Of a stretch of 64,000 nucleotides of DNA, positions 26,386 through 36,722 are shown in pieces. The first letter of the stretch is position 1. The number at the start of each line of letters is the position of its first letter. A model generated the notes under the pieces. That model saw nothing but the letters and a program-made list of their open reading frames with translations, was not told the DNA's origin and searched no databases. The DNA is from Haemonchus contortus. Its lineage: Eukaryota; Nematoda; Chromadorea; Rhabditida; Trichostrongylidae. The stretch spans positions 16,953,293 to 17,017,292 of the forward strand of contig LS997565.1 in assembly GCA_000469685.2 (NCBI GenBank), in the 5' to 3' direction. Made by a program: the position numbers and the translations under genes.

Positions 26386-28753
26386 AATTTCTGATTTTCT
26401 AGTCTAATTCAGGATCTAATTTCACACTATGTTCAGTTATAGCCATTACCCTCAACGATCAAATAGTGAGCGTCATCTCCTAATGAGTTTCTTCAATTGT
26501 CTTTACTACTTTGTTGGATGAAGGGCATAGAAATCAATCTCTCTGATTTTAAAGCATCTTTTTTCTACAAAGCGCGACTAGCTAAATTCAGTGATGCACT
26601 TTTGTCTTCGGGCAAATTGCACGAAAAGCGAGTTGTGGCGGAGAAAAGAAACGAGGCAGATTTGCGTCTTCGTTTTTTTGCCGGCTCAATTAGCGTCGGC
26701 AGAGTACTTCTTCGGAATACTCTCATGCTTCAGATGTTTAAGGCAGATGCTACGATTAATTGAGGTGCATATCGATACGGGATCCAAGATTTTAACTATT
26801 TTATTTACTTATGCCACAATTGAGCAACATAAATACGTATGGTTTCTTTCAAGAATTTCAAGAGATGAGGGAGAAAGCAGCAAGCATAGAATAGTTCTTA
26901 GATGAGAAGTTTTGATTTAACTTCAGCTGATATTAGTGATTTCGAGTATCGAAATGTCTTACTCTGGTACCCGGCGCTTCGAAAAATGGTCTTGTCAGCC
27001 TTAGAATGTAATGCTGTTCGTTGGGTGGTAAGGTGCCCGGTGGGCGGCAGTTCCCAGAAATACAAAGCCTTACAGGAACACAATGGTATCTCTTTTTATT
27101 CTGCATTTTCAAAATATTTTAGCATGCGTTTTGAATGTTACTGTATTAAGGAGAAGGCTGGAAAGAAATCGAGCAGCATAGAACTATGCCGGCTAAATAG
27201 CCCAATGAGAAAGCAAATCGAGCCACTGCAGAAAAAAACTAATAGCTGGTCACCACGAGACGTGTTATACGCTTCCAAGTAGTATCTTCGAGACTATTAC
27301 TCATCGTCTTGACAAAATATTTGGAAAACGGAACGAAGTAACTGTTGAGAACATAGCCAACTCCTCGTCAGAAATGCAGGCCACATAGTCGTCTGAGCGG
27401 CGAGCCTAATAACGCGGAACGTGGACGGTGGGTTGACGGATTGGATTAGCCACGAATGACACAAGGATGGGATTCATAGGTGGGCGGGAGAAGGGGAACC
27501 GCTCGGACAGGCGACATGTCCCCATCAATCGTGTAAACGATTAAGTCACATCAACGGGCAGCGATATGTGGGGTCAACAAATGTGAATGAAGCCCTGAAC
27601 GCACAAGGTTGAACGGCGATGATCCGCGTGAGTCGGCCATGATCGCGGTAAGTGGAAAAACGCTGCTGAATTACTCAATTTGGTGGGCGTTTTCGAGACA
27701 CTATGCACGAGGACAGTGGCGAGGCACGATGTCCTCATTTCAAGTGGATCTCATTCATCGTCCCATCTGCGGTCATTTCTCCCATAACGGAAGATTATAC
27801 TTGGCTCCGATGCGATTCAGATCGATCTTTCTAAAAAAGAACGCGACTGTTCAAGGTTGTGCGTGAATGGTTTGATGGAAGGTCTTGAAATAATAGGATA
27901 AGTTCAGCGGGAATTTGTACGACCCCTTCAAAAAGCACATCCTTTTTGCCTGTAAGGACTTGCGGTGGACCCGACACGTAGTAAAGCAACAAATAAGGGA
28001 TTCTGAAGAAGTCAGAAAGTTGTCAAAAAATAAACTTGGTGTTTTGATTGCCAAAGTGTGATCTTAGTGCTTCCAGTAGCTGACCTGAAGTAGGAGAGTC
28101 AGTGAGTTTTCCGATTTCAGGTGTCCGGCATGGCATGTTATGTACAAAACGATCTTCTACTATTGAACTTCTTTCAGCCTGCAGTTTGCTTAGCGTAGCT
28201 CTTTATTACTTGAACACTCGCGCATCCCTGGGGCATCTCAAGCTTGCACTTTCCAAATGGAGATAAAAAAAAGCTACTGCTTTAAGCTCACACGATATTT
28301 GGGTGGTTTATGGGCAATGTTGAGCGTCAACCATATAAAGCCGCGTCTGAGAAACTCAACGCTAGAATGGGGTTTAATGTCGGAATTGTTTTGCTTTTGT
28401 GATGTTTCAGGTTCATTTTTGCATCATCTCGCTCCAACGTTGTCCAGGCGGTCCTCTCACAAATTCGTTATTCATCAACTGCTGGAACAAAAACAGTGCC
28501 TTCTGGACGATGAATACTTTTTCGTATGTATGAATCCATCAAAGAAAAACCCTACCCATCGGTGCCGCCTAGTGAGGAATTCATTGTCTCAACCGCTGTA
28601 GGTCTTGACGCATGATTCTACTTCTACGACTTTTGATTAGTAGCTGTTCTAGCTAACAAAAGAAGTAGCGGATCCTCTATCCATTCATTTTCTAACACGT
28701 TCCCTACCACTTTTCAAAGAAACCAGTAGAGATCTGTAAGTATATGTTTAATA

Positions 28754-29277
28754 CAGTAGCGCTCAAAAGTGTTCGGTGAAATGCTTTGACGCTTTTTTAT
28801 TCATAACTTTTTTCTTAGTAGACCAAATCGCGCAAAATTTGGATATGTTTAACTAGAGTATATTTCCCCCTACCCAACACTATTTGATTGCTAAGATGCA
28901 ATATCCACAGATAGAGCAAGGCTTTGTTTCGGTAGCAGATTTTGCTAAAAGTAAAGTTGTTGACGTCTGCACTTACTCGCACCTTAGGTGCGTTTTTCTC
29001 ATCTTTTGTGTTCGTCATTACCGCTCGTACACTTTAGACAGGACAAAAAGGAAAGAGATTCTAGAAAGACCATCACTGTATTTTCAGTCGATTTTATTTT
29101 CATGCCCTTTGGAATATCTGGAACATAATGAGATTGTAGGTTAATAGTGGTAAATATTCACAATACACCCACGCATCAAATATAGTAATTTCGCATGATT
29201 AGATCCAGTAGGAAAGGAGTTATGACTGAAGAGTACGGCTGAAGCACCATTTCACCGAAGACTTTCGAGCGCTACTG
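28754..29277. mobile_element. Tc1/mariner-type MITE
   Basis: 524 bp flanked by TA. The ends are inverted repeats of roughly 90 bases, starting CAGTAGCGCTCAAAAG on the left and CAGTAGCGCTCGAAAG on the right (read from the minus strand). No transposase inside. Confidence 0.8.
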
Positions 29278-29635
29278 TAATTACCACATGGGAAATTTCT
29301 GACATCTTGCTCAGCGAAGGTGCCATGTGCCAATGTAAGAGTGTAATTGTAAAGTTAATAGCTTAGACAGAATTCGGGCAAAACTCTAGTTCGTAACCAT
29401 TTGTAAGGTTGAATACGATGGCTACAGGCAGGATACGGTGGACACATGCATTTCTAGAAGAAATTTGCAAAGCATTGAACAAAGGTGCTCTAGGCAGCTA
29501 CGAAGAAAAACTGATGTGATCTTACAAATTGAACAAGACTGGTTGATTCAGTCATAGCCTGTTTAGCCACAGATGATGCCAGTAGCCAGTGATTTGTAGT
29601 CAGATTACAGCTCACATTTCAGGTTAAAGGAAAAA

Positions 29636-29790
29636 AGGATAAAGTTTTTGGCGTTAATCAGTCCCGTCTGAGGGATGCGCTACCCGCACTCGACTTCCAT
29701 TCAGAGTTGTAGTGGCGTAATGAGTGCGTATGTGGCCTATACAATAACTTTCGGTGGCCAGCCGATGAACACTGCCTGTGATTCTCAGGA
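29636..29790 (-). repeat. tRNA-derived SINE, copy 5 (3' half)
   Basis: Minus strand: GGCCACCGAAAGTTATTGTA, TTACGCCACTACAACTCTGA, GCATCCCTCAGACGGGACTG and an AAACTTTATCCTTTTT tail. 5'-truncated as is typical of target-primed insertion. Confidence 0.62.
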
Positions 29791-31553
29791 TAACCGAATT
29801 TTTGAACCACAGAATATCATCTCATATGCAATTCGAAAAACCAAGTGTCGTGTAATTTAACGAGCGGATGTGCAGCATTTCGTTTGTGTAACAGCCGTCG
29901 TATCCCAAGCATAAATCAGTGATTCGCGAGAAAATCGAGTGTTAACCCTGCCAACAATGATGAACGGCCATCTGCGAACATCGGTATCCCAGTGGGCTTG
30001 CCTCGCACCATCAAAAATCTCGAGAGGAGTGAAAAAGAAAATAAAGGTTTTCAGATGTTTGCAGTTGTGAAAAATGCTTGTCAGGCAAATGACTCGGAAA
30101 GGGTGACCAATGAAAAAATCAGAAACGTGACGAGGAGAGTTGCAAAAATGTGACCAGGGAAGCGACACGCTACTGAGTAACGTGCGGTTTCCCCCCATAT
30201 TTCACTTCATTTCAAACTCTCAATTGCTTCAAGCAGTTGAAAATTACAGACCAGAGATAGGCCCTTCAAATTGCAGCGCGCACTCCCCGTCCCACGTTCG
30301 ACGATGTCGGCATTGTCACATTGAATCAACTTCAAGCCCAGCGTTAGGGTGAGAAGGAGTGATACAGTCCGCCTTCCATGGCTTTAATCTATCCTACTTT
30401 TCGTGAAATCTGTGAACGCATCAACATCATTTTGTCTGATTTTACAAATAGCTATTCATTCTGAACAATCTCAAGCAACGAGGGTGTTGCTCTGCCGGTA
30501 GGGCCGGTAGGGGAGACATGGATCCCCAATACCCGCCTGGAGTGCAAGGCAAACTCTTTGCTGTCACTTGGCCAAATATTACTTACTGAATGTCCTGCTA
30601 AATGTGTAACATGAATATAGGCGCAGCTTTCTTCACTGACATCTCAGCATTAAGTGTAGGCTCAAGCTTCGTCCAGGTTCCTGCATCAAGCCATCTGACA
30701 TTTTCTACTACTCAACAACACGTGCTACGCACACTAGGGCATAGCACTACGACTACACAGTGGCTCTAACCGGCACGCTTCTTGAGCCTGTTCTCAGGTA
30801 TCATACAGAAACAACTCCTCCCTATTGCCGACTATTTTGGACAGTCCCACAAATACACAAATACACAGACCTATTCTGCACATTTAGTCTCCTATGTCGT
30901 CAGGTAATTCTACTGGTCTATGTATTTGTATAGAGCTCGGACGCTAGTGCTCGTCGTTCATATAAACTGAGTTCCTGATATCTGCGATTCCCTTTACGTG
31001 AATATCATCGATCAGGCCTTCCGTATTATCTTGCTCAACTCTAGTTCATCGCGATGCTCAATCTCATGAACATGTTAGTGTGGAGAGCGATTTTTTGAGT
31101 CACATTCAAAACAGATTTCTAGTAAAAGTGAGCCATACTTCCACTCTTGTCTCTTTGTGTTTCAAGTGTGAAAAAGCCATGGAGGCACTTCCATTCTATG
31201 AATATAAAAGCAAAACAGATATCAACGTCCATTCCATCCGCTAGTAACCCTGTAGGAGGCACGTTCCAGACACCTCCTCTAAAAATTTTGGGCTCTTTTG
31301 AACACACTTAGATGTGACTCGCGTAGAGAAAGTTGTATCGGAACTCTATTCAATTTACCAAATATTGCTGGTGTATATTTAGTTGAAGGAGCTCGCTCGC
31401 CGGTAATACGCTGACGACCACGAATGGATGACATAACTTCTTGAGCTTCACGAGCACAAGCACAGCTCCTGATTTCTCCAGAAACTTCCAGCCGAAAGTT
31501 TAAGATGGCATTTCATTGCCTATGCACTATTACCTTTCATAAGGCGCGTAGCT
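29791..31553. other. No gene recognised
   Basis: No exon chain or transposon end seen; intergenic sequence between a SINE and the first foldback element. Confidence 0.45.
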
Positions 31554-31951
31554 CATATTTATATCCTAAAGTTTCGTTTTGTGTGATGTAGCGCGACCTG
31601 CTACAACACTCGTTATTTTTAGGCCAGAGACATGGTTCTCAGCCCTTACCCGCCATCGCATGTGCTGACCGAGCGCTTAAGAGCGCTCGGTCAGCACATG
31701 CTGTTGCTGATCGCATAGCGAAACTGGGTGTCCCACAGTAGTCGTTACTGTCAATCTCTTCTTTTCTTACGCGGAAAGATGATGGGTATGACACGATTGT
31801 GAGCTCAATCTGAGCACGACGACATATTTTATTAATGCGCTAGCGGCGATGGCGGGTAAGGGCTGAGAACCATGTCTCTGGCCTAAAAATAACGAGTGTT
31901 GTAGCAGGTCGCGCTACATCACACAAAACGAAACTTTAGGATATAAATATG
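31554..31951. mobile_element. Foldback/MITE with perfect 106-bp inverted repeats
   Basis: Bases 31554-31659 and 31846-31951 are exact reverse complements over 106 positions, around a 186-base centre. No coding capacity. A separate 44-base palindrome (31658-31701) starts at the inner edge of the left arm. Confidence 0.85.
31658..31701. repeat. 44-base palindrome inside the MITE
   Basis: Arms of 20 bases, GCATGTGCTGACCGAGCGCT and its complement, around the loop taag. It breaks the symmetry of the surrounding element, so it is a local duplication or a nested insertion. Confidence 0.85.
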
Positions 31952-31973
31952 TCTTAAGCGTGACGTTTTATAG

Positions 31974-32534
31974 GCATGGAGCCAATGATCGGGTTTGGTG
32001 GGCGACAGCGTTTTTGCATTTTGCAGGACTTTTTCCTCGAGGTTGTATAAATCTTCTTATATTAGTTTTCCTCAATCCCACAGTCTTTTTGCACTCAAAA
32101 TCGAGGTCTTCGTGTGTGGCATCTCGCAAGACAGAAGGGAAACTATCTATCAACTTTTGCTCCTTCCTTGTACGGGCGCGTTCGACATCACAGGTACAGA
32201 AGTTCTTCAACAGGTGCGACACTACTATTCTTAGCAGAACATACTCCTTGTTCTTTAGTGTTACATCCATCCATATACCATACTTTGCCCTGTTCGCCTC
32301 ATTGCAATCCTTACCTTTTTCAAAAACTGACCACAAAGTACATCTTTTTCGAAAACTGATCGATATCATTGCGGAGAGGAAGACTTTTTCGGCAGGAACT
32401 GCTTCACCTCGAGCATTCAAAAAGTTGCCGAAGGCGGAAAAACTAATATGAAAAGATTTATACAAACTGGAGGACAAAGTCCTGCAAAATGCAAAATCGC
32501 TGTCGCCCACCAAACCCGATCCTTGGTTCCATGC
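31974..32534. mobile_element. Second foldback element, about 100-bp arms
   Basis: 31974-32073 and 32434-32534 are inverted repeats with roughly a dozen mismatches (left arm begins GCATGGAGCCAATGATCGGG). It begins 22 bases after the preceding MITE. Its arms explain the 247-codon minus-strand open frame here, which I do not regard as a gene. Confidence 0.75.
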
Positions 32535-32654
32535 ATATGAAGCATCACATTTACCTCTACTCCAAGCCGCCACTTCTTGGCTACCGGCGACCATGTCTTT
32601 TTGCTGTTCTTTGTGCTTGCCCCCTTTGAGCGCTCTCCGGAGTCCACCTCTAAA

Positions 32655-32775
32655 ACTTCGTTCAGAAGATAGTTTGGCAGATTTTGAATGCGGATTCGAA
32701 ATCAGCATCAAAAAATACGTCTAGCAGTGTAGGTCTCATTTCAAACGGCCACTTCGACTTGAGATCCTTCCTTTG
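32655..32775. repeat. Dispersed repeat, copy A
   Basis: Shares about 120 bases, same orientation, with 56738-56848 (common core CTCATTTCAAACGGCCAC versus CTAATTTCAAACGGTCAC). The minus strand can be read as WPFEMRPTLLDVFFDADFES here; in the other copy the frame is broken. Probably a fragment of an unidentified transposon. Confidence 0.5.
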
Positions 32776-33189
32776 TTAGAGTACAGCGATGAGCGCCGAG
32801 CGCGCCGTATTACTGGTCCACTCAGTGACAGCGCTGGACAGGCTCCGTCAGCTCCAGGTTGTGTTAGGGTCCGCGTTGTCGCTGACGGCCTCTTCGTTGC
32901 AGCATGTTACTTTCCAGGCAGAGCTGCGTGCAGCTCCTAAATACACTGGTGTGCAAAACTTAGGGACGAAAGCAACTTTCTATCACTGAATCTCTGCCAG
33001 ACGACAGAGCTCGGTGAAATTTATACCACACAAAGGGAGGACCATTACGGTATTGCACAGGAAGTAACCGGCAGAAAATCGAAATAGGACCAGCAAATAA
33101 GGCATTTTTATCGAAAGGTACCGATTACACATAGTTCCTCACAATTTATCCTAGTACTTCAAAAAAAGCGACGCAGTTCCGAATTGGGT

Positions 33190-33760
33190 ATGTGATCACC
33201 ACGGACAGCAGTAAATGCTCTGCAACGCGATCCCATACTTTCCATGAGGTTGGAAATGAGTTATTGTGGTAGGACATCCCATTCCTCTATCAGCGCAATT
33301 GACAATTGCTGGATGGTCAGTGGTGCATTTGGACGCACTGTAATGCCTCTACCCAACGCATCCTACACGTGCTTCATGGAATTCAGGTCGAGGGAACGGA
33401 CACGTCACTACATTCGCTGGGTAACCTCCTGTGTATTGAACTCTTCAACTTGAGATGCTCGATGCGGTCGCGCATTGTTATCTATAAAAATGAAGTCAGG
33501 GCTCACTGCAGTCCTGAAAAGATACACATTAGGCAGGGGTTCCTTTTTACAGTAACGCCGACTGTTAAGGGTGCCACGCTTAGAAATCCGAAGGTTAGTA
33601 CGGTTGCGAAGCATGATGCCTCCCCATACCATAACACCTCGATCACCAGAACGATCAAGTTCCACAACGTTTCTGAGAGGAGTGCGTGTCCCCAGCTCTG
33701 GCCATGAGGGTGCGTCCAGAATCACTGCTCAGATGAATCTGCTCCCATCCGAAAAAAGCA
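33190..33760 (-). pseudogene. Tc1-like DDE transposase remnant
   Basis: The frame at 33725-33408 reads GDRGVMVWGGIMLRNRTNL, GTLN, and DNNARPHRA, the Tc1 catalytic core around the second Asp. After a frame break it continues with RSLDLNSMKHV, matching the SPDLNPIEH motif that holds the third catalytic residue. Several stops and frameshifts; not functional. N-terminal fragments continue to about 34170 and again at 35424-35471, beyond the nested element. Confidence 0.8.
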
Positions 33761-34184
33761 AGCGGCATCATTTCTCATCGTTCCGTTAGCTATGCTCCTG
33801 GTACCACTCTAAACCGTCTCGCCATTTCGCGAGGGTCGAAGGAATCCTACGTAGTGGTCATCGGGCGAAGAAATCGCCACCGTGCAGTCGTCGTGCCACT
33901 GTAGTGCAAGGGATGGCTTGCTTTGAAATCCTGTTAAATGACATTGCAATTAAAAAAGCTGATTGACGTGGATCTCTTCTTGCCTACTGCACAATGTAGC
34001 GGTCTTACCTTTGAGTAGTTGTTCTTGGTCGACCACCTCCTCTCCTTTATGCACTAGTATAAGAGGTTCGGAATGCTCCCCGTGCACGTGAAACAACGCT
34101 GTGAGCGATATAAAGTTCCTGAGCTGCGCTCGTCATGGTTCGACCCTTTTTCGAGTTTCTCGATGATCCATCTTCGTGCCAGGC

Positions 34185-35413
34185 TGGTGTGCGAATATAC
34201 TTTCGATCACACCTAATCAAGCTCGTCTCGCACCTAGGCGCGAAGTGACCTTAATTAGGTGAGAAGACCACGCTATAATTATACTGCGCACTCGCTCTTA
34301 ATCGAGTTAAAAGTTTATCAGCTAAAGAGAATAATAACAGTTTTAAAAATGAAGTTTCTACAAAAAATGAGTTTTTTTTTTTGAAAGATAAAGTTCCACT
34401 ATCAATTCCAACGGTTTTGAGGGTTTTATATCCATGCGTAATAAATAAGTTTAACATATTTTGTGACCAAATTTTCTGTGATATGGAAGAGAACGTTTCA
34501 AATTTTCAGTAATAAGAATACCTAAAAGAAAACCTAAATTTATAAGTAAAAACGAAGATAGTTTTGTTCGTTAATAATCTGTACATCTTCCCAAGTATAA
34601 TAGTAAAGAAACTCCAGGTATTCACCGTACGCGACATGCTCCGGGGGTACAGAATGCCTCTGAAGTGCTTTAACTTCAGATGGGTCTCGGAGCAAAAGTG
34701 AAAGGCTCGGACGTGGAGGAATAGGCCACATGAACCGTTCACTCCTAAAAGTTTGGAGCGGGAGGACACCCTGTCAGTTCATCGAAACAGTACAGTGCAT
34801 CTCTAGAATACATGGAACTGTCTTATAAAGTAAGCAGCGGTAGTTAAAGCACTCACCCAATTGGTTAAATAGTTTTCGATGACCTCTCTTCAATGGATGA
34901 GTTGTAGAGAGGAGTTGAAATAAGCGTTAAGACTTGCTATATGACGTAAAAACTGTGAAATGGCCTGAATGGTGAGCCGTAGGGCGTTCAATGGCCTCTC
35001 AATAAAGAGTAGTCCAATATTAAACAACTCTACAGAACTACATCGCTTCTGTAAAGGTTGTTTGATATCGCATATAAGCGAAAATACGAGACAAGAAGTG
35101 AATTGTACTGTCTTATCCATTTTTAAGGAATTTGAAATTAAATATTTTGAACTTATTTGTTATGCGTTGAAATAAAACTCTCCAAACCGTTGGAATTGAT
35201 ATTGGAGTTTTTCCTTTCAAAAAACTCATTTTTCAAAGGAAAACTCCATTTTTTAAATTGTCATTATCCTCCTTGGCTGACATGTTTTAACTCGATTAAT
35301 AGCGAGTGCGGGTAGCATAATCACCCCAGAGTCTTCGCACCTAGTTAAGGTCACATCGCGCCTAGGTGCGAAGCGAGCTTGATTAGGTGCGATTAAAAAT
35401 ATATTCCCGTACC
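34185..35413. mobile_element. Long-TIR element with 10-bp target duplication (Mutator-like)
   Basis: The 10-mer CGTGCCAGGC occurs at 34175-34184 and again at 35414-35423, directly flanking 1229 bp. The ends are inverted repeats of about 290 bases, imperfect, both containing ACCTAATCAAGCTCG and CGCACCTAGGCGCGA. Long TIRs with a 9-10 bp duplication are the pattern of Mutator-like elements. No transposase seen, so it is non-autonomous; superfamily is inferred. Confidence 0.7.
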
Positions 35414-35716
35414 CGTGCCAGGCCATCCAGACGATGTCCGCGGGATATGATGTATAGAAGGATAACACCACAGTACTTGGTAGCTACTGGCTGATTGACA
35501 AGAAATTTTTTTTGTACCTATCAGCTACCTCGATTTGTGCGGGTAGCCATATTTGTCGCTTTATTTGAACTATTCCTCCACCAAGGGATGTCCAACATCC
35601 TGTGCATAACCGTCATAGGTCTAGCAATATAATCCCACACTTTCATTTATTTTCACCCAGTCCTCAATGTTTTATGTTACATTATCCATCTCGTCCCTAA
35701 GTTTTGCACATCAGTG

Positions 35717-36454
35717 TATATTAGCACAACATCATTACTACGTACCAACTCAGAGTACAGCGATGAGTGTTGAGCGTTTTTTCGCTAAGACCTTGATCGG
35801 ATTGTGCCTAAAGAACTGAAGACGTTCAGAATGATGTGTATGTAAGTGTGTGTGTGTTTGTGTTTGTGTCATCCGTAGACATCGTGTGTTGTCAACGCTG
35901 GAGTTGTTGCAGCTCTGCTTGGGAAACAATATACCCCAATGCTAAGGCCGTCAGCGCCGGGCGCGTACGCCAAGGCGCGTTCAGCGCTGCACTGTGGGAG
36001 AGCCCACCCATTCACGAAATGCCCCTCCATCCAGCTTACCAATGATTGGATCATAGCATTTTATTTCCGATTCCTGAAAAAGCATAAGATTCCTGAACGT
36101 GGCCCGGCTCTATGTAAGCACGACATCTGTATGGATAGTTTGACATACTCTCTACCCTTATTATCAAAACAATAAAGTCAACTTTCTTGGCTATATTGTG
36201 AAGCGGTTCATTGTCACACAAAACCGTACTGTAGTTGGACTTACCTTGGCGTTCGAGAAATGAGCATTCTACTCAGAAACGTGCATACTTCAATGAACTC
36301 AACGAGAGAGTAGTTGTTCACTGGAAGGCTACGAACGCGCAAACATGACTGATGGCATCACTATGGCATGTGTTGTTGTGCAGTAATCATTTAATAGCTT
36401 TGCAGTACATATGAAACATAATGCCTCCATAATATATGAATTATTAACAAACAT
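35717..36454. other. 3' flank of the receptor gene
   Basis: Contains AGAGTACAGCGATGAG (35753), also present at 32776 on the other side of the Tc1-like element, and a GT-rich stretch near 35845. No coding sequence recognised. Confidence 0.5.
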
Positions 36455-36722
36455 TCATTCAAATGGTGGTGACCATGAATCGGTTTCATGTCTTTTCCTA
36501 AGACATGAAGATAAATATGGTTGACGTCGTCTGAGCGCAAAGAACAGCAGTAGTAGTGCAGTTAAAGCAGGAATGATAACTAAACCTAGGCCTACTCCCA
36601 AGATAATTCTTGGTATTACGGTAGTATTAAAATAAATGTAATCGCGAGCGTAGTCACGCGTCGCCACCCGAAGATCAAGCCAGAACGATGGAAGGAAAGA
36701 GTTGACAAGTTGCTTGCATTCG
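36455..36722 (-). CDS. CD36-like exon 14 (C-terminal anchor and tail)
   Basis: Acceptor atttcag, stop TGA at 36457-36455, 268 nt. Encodes the last extracellular helix (NSFLPSFWLDLR), a strongly hydrophobic anchor of about 26 residues starting IPRIILGVG, a stop-transfer RRR and a tail of about 22 residues. No AATAAA lies close after the stop; an ATTAAA variant is seen near 36390. Confidence 0.9.

Larger units (their letters stand above)
19694..28753. other. No gene recognised apart from listed repeats and one candidate exon
   Basis: Open frames of up to about 137 codons (21623-22036, 25317-25730 and 26902-27282) have no recognisable motif. A CpG-rich patch lies at 27380-27660. Confidence 0.45.
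32944..35716 (-). mobile_element. Tc1-like transposon, interrupted by a second element
   Basis: 27-base terminal repeats (CACTGGTGTGCAAAACTTAG on the left, one mismatch on the right) flanked by TA. The minus strand carries a decayed DDE transposase. Without the nested insertion the element would be about 1.5 kb, the normal Tc1 size. Confidence 0.85.

Noticed and set aside
31968..32711. 247-codon minus-strand open frame
   Set aside because: Its two ends are the arms of an inverted-repeat element and it has no recognisable domain.
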